Source of the DNA: Phenylobacterium deserti
GTDB lineage: Bacteria; Pseudomonadota; Alphaproteobacteria; Caulobacterales; Caulobacteraceae
Length of the DNA: 52,500 nt
Direction: 5' to 3'
NCBI GenBank assembly: GCA_943332615.1
Contig: CALQQB010000022.1
Span: 1-52,500, forward strand
Shown: piece after piece, positions 19,036 to 27,682 of the stretch
How positions within the stretch are numbered: position 1 is the first letter of the stretch
Layout of the letters: the number at the start of each line of letters is the position of its first letter
Translations under genes and position numbers: made by a program
The notes under the pieces: generated by a model
What the model saw: the letters and a program-made list of their open reading frames with translations, nothing else
Databases searched by the model: none
Told to the model about the DNA's origin: nothing

Positions 19036-19854
19036 ATGATGCCGGGAACTCTAGGCGAGAAAGTCGGCGAGGGCGCCATGGCTGACGTCCACGCCTGGGC
19101 GCCCGGCCAGGTCGTGAAGCTGTTCAAGGCCCACATCCCGCGCCGGATCTCCTGGTACGAGGCGCACATCACCCGCGCCGTCTTCGCCGCCGGCGGCCCG
19201 GCGCCGGAGGTGCTGGATGAGGTGAAGGTGGACGGGCGCCGCGGCATCGTGCTGCCGCGCCTCGACGGTCCGACCCTGCAGCAGTCCCTGAATGCCGGCG
19301 AAATCACGCCGCAGGCGGCCGGCGCGATCCTCGCCGCCCTCGGCCTCGCCGTCCACGACACCCCGCCGCCGGCAGAGGCGATGTCGATGCGCGACTACAT
19401 GGAGCGCTCGCTGCAGAACCCCGAGTCCTGGGTTCCGGAGCCGCTCGGTAAGGCCGTACTCGCCCACATCGATCGCCTGATGCCGGACGATCGCCTCAGC
19501 CACTGCGACATCCACCCAGCCAATGTGATCATGACGCCTCAGGGCCCGCGGCTGATCGACTGGACCGGGACAAAGCGTGGGGGCGCGCCCCTCGACCTGG
19601 CGTGTTGTCACTTCCTCATGACCGACCTGGTCCCGGACATCCTCGGCCCTCCAGACCGCCAGCGGGCGCTCGACGCCGCCGTGCGGTCCGAATACGCGCA
19701 GCTGTCCGGCATATCCCCCGCGGCGCTGACCGAGACGATGGAGGCCCATATGCCTATCATCCGGGTCTTCTTCCTCACCGTCGACATTGCGCGCCCCGCC
19801 ACGCGCGAACGGCTGCTACAGCGCCTCGACGTGGACCTGTGCTCGGAGGACTGA
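19036..19854 (+). CDS. aminoglycoside-phosphotransferase (APH) family kinase-like protein
   Basis: The 272-residue protein has a protein-kinase-like fold: a glycine-poor loop GEKVGEGAMADVHAW, the catalytic loop HCDIHPANVI (in DRLSHCDIHPANVIM), and the metal-binding segment RLIDWTGTKRG in place of the usual DxD. APH relatives phosphorylate aminoglycosides, choline, homoserine or other small molecules; nothing here fixes the substrate. I chose the ATG at 19036, preceded by GCGAGGGGCGG. The frame extends 300 bases further upstream through the opposite-strand GNAT remnant but loses similarity there. It is convergent with the mutase operon, 15 bases apart. Confidence 0.8.
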   Translation: MMPGTLGEKVGEGAMADVHAWAPGQVVKLFKAHIPRRISWYEAHITRAVFAAGGPAPEVLDEVKVDGRRGIVLPRLDGPTLQQSLNAGEITPQAAGAILAALGLAVHDTPPPAEAMSMRDYMERSLQNPESWVPEPLGKAVLAHIDRLMPDDRLSHCDIHPANVIMTPQGPRLIDWTGTKRGGAPLDLACCHFLMTDLVPDILGPPDRQRALDAAVRSEYAQLSGISPAALTETMEAHMPIIRVFFLTVDIARPATRERLLQRLDVDLCSED

Positions 19855-19869
19855 AACCTTCCGTGGCGC

Positions 19870-22029
19870 CTACCCTGCAGCTTGCTCCTGCGCGTACCCC
19901 AACTGCTCGTTCAGCCGCTCCAGCACCGTGATCGCGGCCTCTGGGATCACCGTGCCTGGTGAGAAGATCGCCGCCACGCCCATGTCCTCCAGGGTCTTGA
20001 AGTCCTCCGGCGGAATGACGCCGCCGACGAAGACCAGGATGTCGGGCCGGCCCAGCCGGGCCAGTTCGGACTTCAGTTCGGGCACCAGGGTCAGGTGGCC
20101 GGCGGCGAGTGAACTCGCGCCCACCGCATGGACGCCGGTCTCGACCGCCTCGGCCGCCGCTTCGGCGGGAGTCTGGAACAGATCGCCGATCTCCACCTCG
20201 AAGCCCAGGTCGGCGAAGCCGGAGGCGATCACCTTCTGGCCGCGGTCGTGGCCGTCCTGGCCCATCTTGGCGACCATCAGACGCGGCCGCTTGCCGTCGG
20301 CCTGGGCAAAGGCGTCGGCCATGGCTCGGGCCCGCTCCGTCGCGGCCGTGGGGCCGGACTCGCGCAGGTAGACACCCTTCACCGCGTTGGCGTGGGCCTT
20401 GTGGCGGTTGAACACCTTCTCCAGCGCGTAGCTGATTTCGCCCACGGTGGCCTTGGCGCGGGCGGCGTTCACCGACAGTTCCAGCAGGTTGCCCGTGCCC
20501 GCCGCGCCGGCGGTCAGGGCGTCCAGGGCGGCGGCCACGGCCTCCGGGTCCCGCTCGCGCTTCAGCCGGGTCAGCTTCTCCAGCTGGGCGGTCCGCACGG
20601 CGGTGTTGTCGACCTTCAGCACCGGGATGTCGTCGGGAACGTCGGGGCGGTAGCGGTTGACGCCGACCACGCTCTGCTTGCCGCTATCGATGCGGGCCTG
20701 GATGCGTGCCGAGGCTTCCTCGATGCGGCGCTTGGGCAGGCCTTCCTCGATCGCCTTGGCCATGCCGCCGAGAGCCTCGACTTCGGCGATGTGCTCCAGC
20801 GCGCGGGCGGCCAGGTCGGCGGTCAGCCGCTCGACATAGTAGGAACCACCCCACGGATCGACGACCCGGTTCTGGCCGCTCTCCATCTGCAGGAACAGCT
20901 GGGTGTTGCGGGCAATGCGCGCCGAGAAGTCGGTCGGGAGCGCCAGGGCTTCGTCCAGCGAATTGGTGTGCAGGCTCTGCGTCTGCCCGCCGGTGGCGCC
21001 CATGGCCTCGACGGCGGTGCGGGCGACGTTGTTGAACACGTCCTGGGCGGCCAGGGACCAGCCGCTGGTCTGGGTGTGGGCGCGCAGCGCCAGCGAGCGG
21101 GCGTCCTTGGGGTCGAACTCGGCCTTCATCAGCTTGGCCCACAGCAGGCGCGAGGCCCGCTGCTTGGCGACTTCCATGAACATGTTCATGCCGGCGCACC
21201 AGAAGAACGACAGGCGCGGCGCGAACTGGTCCACGGTCATGCCCGCGGCGACGCCGGCGCGGACGTATTCGATGCCGTCGGCCAGGGTGTAGGCCAGCTC
21301 CAGGTCCAGCGTCGCCCCGGCTTCCTGCATGTGGTAGCCGCTGATCGAGATCGAGTTGAACCGCGGCATCTCCTTGCTGGTGTAGGCAAAGATGTCCGCC
21401 ACGATCCGCATCGAGGGCGTCGGCGGGTAGATGTAGGTGTTCCGGGTCAGGAACTCCTTCAGGATGTCGTTCTGGATGGTGCCGCTGAGCTTTTCATGCG
21501 GCACGCCCTGTTCCTCGGCGGCCACGATGTAGAGCGCCAGGATCGGCAAAACAGCGCCGTTCATCGTCATCGACACGCTCATCTTGTCGAGCGGGATGCC
21601 GTCGAACAGGGTGCGCATGTCATAGATGCTGTCGATGGCCACCCCGGCCATGCCGACGTCGCCGGTCACCCGCGGATGGTCCGAATCGTAGCCGCGGTGG
21701 GTGGCCAGGTCGAAGGCGATGGACAGGCCCATCTGCCCGGCCGCCAGGTTCTTGCGATAGAAGGCGTTGCTGTCCTCGGCCGTCGAGAAGCCGGCATACT
21801 GCCGGATCGTCCACGGGTTGGTGGCGTACATGGTCGGATAGGGACCGCGCACGAACGGCGCAAGGCCCGGGAAGCCGCCCATCGCCGGGAAGCCGGCGAT
21901 GTCGTCGGCGCCATAGGCGCTGAGGATCGCGATGCCTTCGGGGGTCAGCCAGGGGTCGGCGTTGCTGCCCGAGGGAGAGGCGGCGGCGCCATCGAAAGCC
22001 AGGGTGGCGAAGTCCGGGAAGCTGCTCAT
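19870..22029 (-). CDS. mutB: methylmalonyl-CoA mutase, large (alpha) subunit
   Basis: This adenosylcobalamin enzyme interconverts methylmalonyl-CoA and succinyl-CoA, feeding propionyl-CoA carbon into the TCA cycle or supplying methylmalonyl-CoA. The 719-residue protein has the substrate barrel ([80 protein letters not shown]-type [11 protein letters not shown]). A C-terminal B12-binding domain carries DxHxxG at D592-G-H594-D-R-G597 and then [20 protein letters not shown]. Its ATG overlaps the stop of the small-subunit gene (ATGA), so the two subunits are coupled. A decayed copy of its last 45 codons lies 1.2 kb downstream. Confidence 0.96.
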   Translation of the reverse strand: MSSFPDFATLAFDGAAASPSGSNADPWLTPEGIAILSAYGADDIAGFPAMGGFPGLAPFVRGPYPTMYATNPWTIRQYAGFSTAEDSNAFYRKNLAAGQMGLSIAFDLATHRGYDSDHPRVTGDVGMAGVAIDSIYDMRTLFDGIPLDKMSVSMTMNGAVLPILALYIVAAEEQGVPHEKLSGTIQNDILKEFLTRNTYIYPPTPSMRIVADIFAYTSKEMPRFNSISISGYHMQEAGATLDLELAYTLADGIEYVRAGVAAGMTVDQFAPRLSFFWCAGMNMFMEVAKQRASRLLWAKLMKAEFDPKDARSLALRAHTQTSGWSLAAQDVFNNVARTAVEAMGATGGQTQSLHTNSLDEALALPTDFSARIARNTQLFLQMESGQNRVVDPWGGSYYVERLTADLAARALEHIAEVEALGGMAKAIEEGLPKRRIEEASARIQARIDSGKQSVVGVNRYRPDVPDDIPVLKVDNTAVRTAQLEKLTRLKRERDPEAVAAALDALTAGAAGTGNLLELSVNAARAKATVGEISYALEKVFNRHKAHANAVKGVYLRESGPTAATERARAMADAFAQADGKRPRLMVAKMGQDGHDRGQKVIASGFADLGFEVEIGDLFQTPAEAAAEAVETGVHAVGASSLAAGHLTLVPELKSELARLGRPDILVFVGGVIPPEDFKTLEDMGVAAIFSPGTVIPEAAITVLERLNEQLGYAQEQAAG

Positions 22030-23414
22030 GCTGCGGCCTCATAGCGTTCGGAGAGCCGCACGGGCGCGAGCGGCAGGCACCGGCTGTCCGGACCGGGCAG
22101 GCGGGCCTCCGGGGGTTCGGCGGGGGCCATGGCCTCCACCTCCACAGGGGCGGCGTCGGTGGGTGGGAAGGCGGTGACGCCCAGAATCTTCGGCTCACCC
22201 CGAGCGGTGGCCGACGCTGCCACGTCGCGGGCGATCAGGCCGACTTCCAGGGCCGCGACCAGGCCGCCGGCGGCCTCGATCGCCTGCAGCCGGTCCCAGG
22301 CGGCGCGCGCGATCTCGTCGGTCAGGGTTTCCAGATAGCCGGAGCCGGCGGCCGGGTCGGCGACGCGGCCGATGTTGGCTTCCTCCATCAGCACCAGCTG
22401 GGCGTTGCGGCTCTGGCGGCGGGCAAAGGTGGTGGGCAGGCCCAGCGCGTCGGTGAAGGTTCCCAGCACGACGGCGTCGGCGCCTCCGGCCGCGGCGCCG
22501 AAGCCGGCGACGGTCAGGCGGATCATATTGGTCCAGGGGTCCTGGGCGGTCAGCATGCGGCGCGACGACCGGGCTTCGATCCTGGCGTCCGGCGCGGCGC
22601 CTGAGGCCTGGGCGATCCGGGCGAACACCGCCCGCGCCGCCCGCAGCTTGGCCAGGGTGATGAAGTAGTCAGCGTCAGCGGACAGGCCCAGGGTGATGCC
22701 GGCGAAGGCGTCGGCGACCGGCATTCCCGCGCCCACCAGGGCCTTGGCGTAGGCGATGGCGGCGGTGGCGGCGACCGCCACCTCCAGCGCCTCGCCGCCG
22801 CCGGCCTCGTGGGCGACGCGGCCTGACGCCAGGAACAGCTGCGCCTGCGGATAGGTCTGCGCCAGCCGGGCGGCGATCGTCGCGGCGCCGGCGATGTGGC
22901 TCTCGATCGGGCCGGGGCTCACGCCGGCCTCGGCGAAGGCGCTCAAGGGATCGAGGTTGAAGTTCAACAGCGCGGCGGGGGAGGCCTTGGCCACGACGTT
23001 CAACGCGTCCGCCGCCTTGGGGCCGGCGAACCCGGCGTCCAGCCCGACGGGGGCCAGTTCCACCACCACGCCCTTCAGCGCGGTCGCCAGTGCGCCCGTG
23101 GTCACGTGACCCTTGAGGATGACCGAGGCCGCGCCGCCTTCCAGGTCGGTCAGCAGCTCAGCGTTCACCCGCGCCGGGTCTGGATGGGCCGACAGGGTGC
23201 GCAGGTCCCACGGCCGCTCGGCGCTGAACGGCCGGGTCGGGAACGTCGCCGGCCGCTCGGCCGCGGCGTAGAGCGGCGCGATGGCCAGACCCTCGACGGT
23301 GGTGCGCTGCAAGCTCTCGAAGGGCTTGTCGCCCAGGGTCTTGGCCACCAGGGCGCGCCAGGCGTCCTCTCCGGCGGGCGGGAATCCGGGGTCGAGAAGG
23401 CGAGTGTCAGCCAT
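22026..23414 (-). CDS. mutA: methylmalonyl-CoA mutase, small (beta) subunit
   Basis: This is the non-catalytic partner of the large subunit, 462 residues, starting [20 protein letters not shown]. The barrel domain is recognisable ([123 protein letters not shown]). The B12 ligand motif DxHxxG is absent, as usual in this subunit, and the C-terminal domain is shorter than in some families. It is the first gene of the mutA-mutB operon. No methylmalonyl-CoA epimerase, propionyl-CoA carboxylase or MeaB chaperone gene lies in the window. Confidence 0.92.
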   Translation of the reverse strand: MADTRLLDPGFPPAGEDAWRALVAKTLGDKPFESLQRTTVEGLAIAPLYAAAERPATFPTRPFSAERPWDLRTLSAHPDPARVNAELLTDLEGGAASVILKGHVTTGALATALKGVVVELAPVGLDAGFAGPKAADALNVVAKASPAALLNFNLDPLSAFAEAGVSPGPIESHIAGAATIAARLAQTYPQAQLFLASGRVAHEAGGGEALEVAVAATAAIAYAKALVGAGMPVADAFAGITLGLSADADYFITLAKLRAARAVFARIAQASGAAPDARIEARSSRRMLTAQDPWTNMIRLTVAGFGAAAGGADAVVLGTFTDALGLPTTFARRQSRNAQLVLMEEANIGRVADPAAGSGYLETLTDEIARAAWDRLQAIEAAGGLVAALEVGLIARDVAASATARGEPKILGVTAFPPTDAAPVEVEAMAPAEPPEARLPGPDSRCLPLAPVRLSERYEAAA

Positions 23415-23556
23415 GGCCCGGACTTGCCCCTCCGCGCCGCCGGGCGTCAAGGTCACGCAGCGGTAGCCGCGCCCCGGACCTGCGCGGCGAACGGCCAGGG
23501 TTTGCGGCCCGGCGCCAACCGGATACTAGACCGGCGCACAGGGGGTTCAGCGGCGG

Positions 23557-25740
23557 GTGTCAGACGAGTTGGAGCGTCGCGAGGTCGCCGCCGGAACGGG
23601 CGTGACGTCGTTCTTTGGCCTGCCTGAACCACCGGGCGCGGCCCGGCCGGTGCTGTTCGTGATCGCCTCCAGTTTCATGTCGGTCCGGTCGCTCAATCGG
23701 CTGCCCCGGCTGCTGGATGACGCCTGCCACGTCGTGGTCGCCGAGCTTCCGCTGTCGGGCCCCGGCGCCGTGCCGACTCCTACGACCGCGCGGCTGGCGG
23801 AGCATCTGGGTCTGGTCGCGCACGAGGCCTTCCGGGGTCGCCCGGTGGTGGTGGCCGGCTTTGGCGACGCCGCCCTGGTCGTGCTCCAGGCGCAGGCGCC
23901 GGAGATCCTGCAGAAGGTGGCGTTCGAGCCGCCGTTTCGGAGCGAAAAACTGTGGCCCCTGCTGGCCCTGGTCCGCGAGAAGACCCGCACGGCGCGTGAG
24001 CCGGTCGTCCTGGCCTTCCTCACCGAGATCTATGGCGCGTCAGCCGGCGCGTTGGAGGCGCGCGACCACCGGTCCGCGCTGGGCTCGCGCCCGACCCCCG
24101 TGGACGTGGTGGTGGGCGAGCGGCCCCTGATGCCCGAGCGGCCGGTCGAGAGCATGCCAAGCCTGGTGGACGAGGAGGAACGGGCCTGGCTGCGAGGCCT
24201 GGGCAACGTCACGCTCCGGATCGCGCCGAACGCCGGGCATGCCATCGAGCGTGAGGCCGGCCCGTTCGCCATCCAGGTGCTGCGGCAGGCCGTGGACTTC
24301 GCCGCCGCTCTGCGCCGGGCGCCCGGGGAGGTGGTCCACAGGGTCGCCGCCGCCGCGCCGCGCAACGCCCGACGCGTGCGCTACCTCGGCGCCGAGTCGG
24401 CCGGCTTTGAGCGCGCCTACCTCGGCTTCAATCCGCAGGCGCAGGTGGTGGGACCGCTGGACGAGAGCGGCATCGACCTCGTCGTGGTCCTGGACCCGGT
24501 CCCCGAAGGCTCGGCGGTCGAGAATGCGATCATGGCGCTGGAGCCTGGCGGCGTGATGCTGGTGGCGACCCCGCTGGGCGCCGGCGCCGGCGCGGCGGCG
24601 GAGCGGTTGACCGTCGCGGGCCTTGAGCTTCTTCCGACCGATCCCCTGAACGGGCCGCTCGGCGTCGCGATCGTTCGCGCGCGAAAGCCGCCGTCGGTCA
24701 CGCGCACGGTGGTCGAGATCGTGCCCTATGCCCCCTACCTGATGGATATCCGCACGCGCCTGCCGGCGGAGGGGCTGAGCACCGATCCCGATCTTGAGAT
24801 TTCCTACCATGGTCCGCCGGTGCGCCAGGCGCCGGGCGGCGCGCCGCGCGTGGTGATTCTGCAGCGGCCGGCCGCCTGGACCGCCGCGCGCTGGCAGGCC
24901 GTCGCCGCGCAGACGATCCGGGCCCGCCAGGTGCTGGTCCTGGAATTCGACGACCATCCACGCCTGGTCTCCCGCATCGCCGCCGGGCGGGAGATGATCG
25001 AGGACGGCTGGGAGCGGTTCCGGATCGCCCACGCCATCCAGACCTCCACGGCGCCGCTGGTCGAGATGTTCCGCGCGCTGAACCCGGAGGTGATGCTGGT
25101 CCCCAATGCGGTGTTCGACCTGCCGCCCTTCCCGGCCGGACCGCGGTCGCGCCGGGTGTTCTATGGCGGCGTGCTGCGGGGCGATTTCGCCGTGGCGGTG
25201 GCCCGCGCCCTGGAGCCGGCGATCCGCGCCTTTCCGGACCTGGAGTTCGAGGTGGTGGGCGACCGCGCCTTCTTCGACGCCCTGCCGACGGCCCGCAAGC
25301 GCTATGCCGACTACCTGGCCTATGGAGGTTACCTTGAGCTGATGGCGTCCTGCGGCATCTCGCTGTCGCCGCTGGAGGATCGGGAGTTCATCGAGACCAA
25401 GAGTGACGCCAAGTATCTGGACGCGGCGCGCGGCGGGGTGCTGACCATCGCCTCGGACGTGGTCTACGGCCGCGTCATCCGGTCGGGGGAGAACGGCCTG
25501 ATCGCCCGGACGCTGGAGGACTGGCCGCGGCTGCTGGCCCAGGCCGTGGCCGATCCCGCCGGCGCCGAGCGGATGGCCCGGACGGCCTGGGAAGAGGTGG
25601 GTGCCGGACGGATGTTCGCCCACCAGATCCCCACGCGGCGCGACTGGTATCGCGACCTGCTGGCGCGGCGCGAGGACCTGGACCGTACGATCCTCGAACG
25701 ATCGCCAGGGGTGGCGGCGCTCGTCGCGGGCGGCCGCTGA
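23557..25740 (+). CDS. three-part protein: inactive alpha/beta-hydrolase-like domain, Rossmann-like middle, glycosyltransferase C-terminus
   Basis: This 727-residue protein probably starts at a GTG. Residues about 1-245 look like an alpha/beta-hydrolase (PVLFVIASSFMSVRSLNRL, VVVAELPLSGPG, VVVAGFGDAALVVLQ, IAPNAGHAIEREAG). The nucleophile elbow, however, reads GFGDA near residue 104 and has no serine, so it is likely non-catalytic. Residues about 265-385 contain ARRVRYLGAESAGFERAYLG and DLVVVLDPVPEGSAVENAIM, resembling a methyltransferase-like Rossmann fold. Residues about 400-715 resemble a family 1/CgeB-like glycosyltransferase (VEMFRALNPEVMLVPNAVFD, FYGGVLRGDFAVAVARALEP, YGGYLELMASCGISLSPLED, SDAKYLDAARGGVLTIASDV, GENGLIARTLEDWPRLL). 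It is probably a cell-surface glycan or glycolipid enzyme, but the partners are unknown. Confidence 0.7.
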   Translation: MSDELERREVAAGTGVTSFFGLPEPPGAARPVLFVIASSFMSVRSLNRLPRLLDDACHVVVAELPLSGPGAVPTPTTARLAEHLGLVAHEAFRGRPVVVAGFGDAALVVLQAQAPEILQKVAFEPPFRSEKLWPLLALVREKTRTAREPVVLAFLTEIYGASAGALEARDHRSALGSRPTPVDVVVGERPLMPERPVESMPSLVDEEERAWLRGLGNVTLRIAPNAGHAIEREAGPFAIQVLRQAVDFAAALRRAPGEVVHRVAAAAPRNARRVRYLGAESAGFERAYLGFNPQAQVVGPLDESGIDLVVVLDPVPEGSAVENAIMALEPGGVMLVATPLGAGAGAAAERLTVAGLELLPTDPLNGPLGVAIVRARKPPSVTRTVVEIVPYAPYLMDIRTRLPAEGLSTDPDLEISYHGPPVRQAPGGAPRVVILQRPAAWTAARWQAVAAQTIRARQVLVLEFDDHPRLVSRIAAGREMIEDGWERFRIAHAIQTSTAPLVEMFRALNPEVMLVPNAVFDLPPFPAGPRSRRVFYGGVLRGDFAVAVARALEPAIRAFPDLEFEVVGDRAFFDALPTARKRYADYLAYGGYLELMASCGISLSPLEDREFIETKSDAKYLDAARGGVLTIASDVVYGRVIRSGENGLIARTLEDWPRLLAQAVADPAGAERMARTAWEEVGAGRMFAHQIPTRRDWYRDLLARREDLDRTILERSPGVAALVAGGR

Positions 25741-25763
25741 GCGTCTGTCCCCCCGTCACCCAC

Positions 25764-25898
25764 GACACCTTCAATGGCCTGAACGAGGTGGCCAGGTTCG
25801 CCTATGACTACGACGCCGAGAACCGGCTGATCCGCGGGACCAATGGCGCCGCCACCCTGACGCTGGCCTACGATCCCACCGGGCGGGAATTGCCGTGA
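25764..25898 (+). pseudogene. RHS/YD-repeat remnant
   Basis: In one frame this encodes EVARFAYDYDAENRLIRGTN and then GAATLTLAYDPTGRE before a stop. The YDxxNRL...YDxxGR spacing is characteristic of RHS/YD repeats found in large secreted polymorphic toxins. Only about two repeat units remain and nothing recognisable precedes them, so this is a scrap left by a deletion or carried in by transfer. Confidence 0.7.
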
Positions 25899-26045
25899 CA
25901 GCGCATTAAATTCGGACTGGCGTTGGCGACAGGAATGGCAGCGCTGGTAGACGCGTTCGGGTAGGTCGCAATGATCAAGACATGGGACAAGCCCTGCGCG
26001 GGCGCGCGAGGCGGATTGAATTCACTTGAGAAAGAGCGTTCGTTT

Positions 26046-26060
26046 GTTCGTGGTTTGTTC
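26046..26060 (+). promoter_or_regulatory. orphan LexA-box-like element
   Basis: GTTCGTGGTTTGTTC is an exact GTTC-N7-GTTC with a T-rich spacer, preceded by another GTTC at 26038. No intact gene begins downstream on either strand within 300 bases, so it may have belonged to a lost gene or be chance. Confidence 0.35.
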
Positions 26061-26095
26061 CGATCATCCTGATCGTCTCGACGCAAGGATTTTGG

Positions 26096-26112
26096 AATTA
26101 CGCGATGTCCCC
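26096..26112 (+). repeat. 17-nt repeat, left copy
   Basis: AATTACGCGATGTCCCC is identical to 30776-30792. The two copies bracket the accessory genes between them. Here it continues as CCTATTTTC; the TGTCCCCCTATT part recurs at 27414. Confidence 0.75.
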
Positions 26113-26142
26113 CTATTTTCAAGTTCGCGGAATGTGGCCGCG

Positions 26143-27240
26143 TCAACCGTGGACCGTGATCTCCGCGATCCCGATGCCGCCTTCGCCCTTGACGGCGTAG
26201 AGCAGGTACGTGTGGCCGCCTTCCTCGTAGATGCAGGGGTCGCGGAACTGGTTCACCGGGTGGAACACCGCACTACGGTAGGACCGCTCCAGGGGGAGGT
26301 CAGCGCCCTCCCAGGGGCGCTCGGGCTGCATCACCAGGACCGGTTCGCTGGCCTTCCAGCCTTGCCAGTCACCGGAGATGTCGATCGTCGATGCCAGGAT
26401 GCTCTCCGGAGCATCGCCAACCCGGGTCCAGAAGACATGCAGGGTCTCGCCCCGCTTCAGTAGAGCCGAGTGCCGCTGGTTGATCGGAAATAGCCGCGGC
26501 CCAGTCTCCCACCCGGTGAAACCGTCCCTGGAGCGCAGAAACTGCCCGGGCATGCCCTGGGCGTACGCCCATCCCTGATGGTGGAAAATCCGCATGTAGG
26601 GCGGGCCGATCCGGTCGGTCACCGTTCGGAAGTTCACCCCGTCGGGCGAGACGGCCACCTTGGTGTACTGGTCGTTGAAGCCCCCTAGTCCGTGGAAATA
26701 CATCACGATTCGCTGGTTGGCCTCGTCCACGTGGACGTCGGGCGAGGCCAGGTGCGGCAGGGTGGCGTCGTCTATCGGTTCGGGAATGCCGGACGTACCC
26801 GCGGGCGCCCGGTCAGGTGCAACGCCGGGCTGTCTGAGCCGCGCGACAGCCTCCGGCGTTCCCTGCGGCGCGATGGTCGGAAGTCCGGACTGGGCGAGTT
26901 GAAGCGAACCCGGCGCGTGCACCGTCCAGGGCCCCTCCAGCCGGTCGGCATAGGCGAGCCGGATGTAGTCACCCTTGTGATCGGCGAAGTAGAGGTAGTA
27001 GCGACCCATGCGCCCGGGCAGCCAGTCGGGCGCTCGGATGATCGACGGTCCCTCGACGTTCGCGCCCATGCGGGCGTCCATGCCGGGCGTGATGATCGGC
27101 CGGTCGACGAGCCGGCGCAGGGCGTAGGCAGGCATCGCCGCCTGCGCAGATCGCGCGACGGCTGATCCTACGATACCGCTAATCCCGCCCGCTACCGTCC
27201 GCCGTGACATCATTGGCTTGTCCGCATGAATGCTTCGCAT
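26143..27240 (-). CDS. exported beta-propeller protein, glycosyl hydrolase family 43-like
   Basis: The 365-residue protein has a Tat-type signal (MSRRTVAGGISGIVGSAVAR, then AQA). The body is rich in blade-like repeats of the five-bladed propeller seen in GH43/GH32/GH130-type enzymes: VEGPSIIRAPDWLPGRMGRY, YLYFADHKGDYIRLAYADRL, ASPDVHVDEANQRIVMYFHG, TKVAVSPDGVNFRTV, FRDPCIYEEGGHTYLLYAVK. FADH, SPDVHVD and FRDPC supply acidic residues at positions where catalytic residues occur, but I cannot assign them with certainty. It is probably periplasmic and acts on a carbohydrate. It is the leftmost intact gene of the accessory block and has no partner on its strand. The start could also be the double ATG at 27213. 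Confidence 0.75.
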   Translation of the reverse strand: MRSIHADKPMMSRRTVAGGISGIVGSAVARSAQAAMPAYALRRLVDRPIITPGMDARMGANVEGPSIIRAPDWLPGRMGRYYLYFADHKGDYIRLAYADRLEGPWTVHAPGSLQLAQSGLPTIAPQGTPEAVARLRQPGVAPDRAPAGTSGIPEPIDDATLPHLASPDVHVDEANQRIVMYFHGLGGFNDQYTKVAVSPDGVNFRTVTDRIGPPYMRIFHHQGWAYAQGMPGQFLRSRDGFTGWETGPRLFPINQRHSALLKRGETLHVFWTRVGDAPESILASTIDISGDWQGWKASEPVLVMQPERPWEGADLPLERSYRSAVFHPVNQFRDPCIYEEGGHTYLLYAVKGEGGIGIAEITVHG

Positions 27241-27413
27241 CCCTAGGGAAGCGCCGCCCGGTGTTCAAGTTCGCATCGCTCGGCCCCTCTACCTCCCGAT
27301 CAACGCTGACCTCATCGCGGCCCACCGAATCCTGGGTATCATTGCATTCTGGGTATCATTGCGCACTAGAACGTAAGTCGAGGATGTAGGGTTCTGGGTC
27401 CACTCCATACTCC

Positions 27414-27425
27414 TGTCCCCCTATT
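27414..27425 (+). repeat. short repeat TGTCCCCCTATT
   Basis: This is identical to 26106-26117, inside the accessory block, just before the HsdR scrap. Such G/C-run motifs resemble REP-like sequences; with 12 bases only, a link is tentative. Confidence 0.4.
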
Positions 27426-27436
27426 GTAGCTTCGGC

Positions 27437-27646
27437 CACCCTACGGCCTATCTATGGGAGCAGGTCTGGCAGCGGGACAACTGGCTGGAGATCATCGGGC
27501 GCTACCTCGTCACCCAGAGGGACAAGAAGAGGCAGATCACGACCGTCCTGTTCCCACGCTATCTGCCGCGGCCCGAGTTGATGACCGGAGCCTGGCAGCC
27601 GCCGCCAGTGACGCTGGTCAGTGCTCGACCCCACTCTATACGCTGA
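27437..27646 (+). pseudogene. type I restriction enzyme HsdR fragment
   Basis: One frame reads HPTAYLWEQVWQRDNWLEII, then GRYLVTQRDKKRQITTVLFP and RYLP. This resembles the segment of HsdR subunits just before the helicase motor, where relatives have YLWxxVWQxDSWLDIIGRFL and FPRYHQ. The homology ends near 27575 and the frame stops at 27646. No HsdM or HsdS is present. It is a transferred or deleted remnant, not a working gene. The rest of the 440-base gap between the intact genes shows nothing else recognisable. Confidence 0.65.
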
Positions 27647-27682
27647 TCCATAGTGGCGCCCGGATCGCGGCAGGAGACGACC

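Larger units (their letters stand above)
25899..26142. other. intergenic region, no intact gene
   Basis: The stretch from the RHS scrap to the beta-propeller gene has no frame with recognisable similarity. It contains a GTTC-N7-GTTC element at 26046 and the left copy of a 17-nt repeat at 26096. Confidence 0.5.

Noticed and set aside
20128..22044. Long open frame on the plus strand opposite the mutase gene
   Set aside because: It is a GC-driven antisense shadow; the translation is low-complexity Gly/Arg/Val/His-rich and matches nothing, while the minus strand clearly encodes the mutase.
24040..25623. Long minus-strand frame opposite the glycosyltransferase-like gene
   Set aside because: Arg/His/Gly-rich shadow translation; no domains; the plus strand has real motifs.
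25868..26146. 92-residue minus-strand frame in the gap after the RHS scrap
   Set aside because: No recognisable sequence, no ribosome site, and it crosses the repeat and the RHS remnant.
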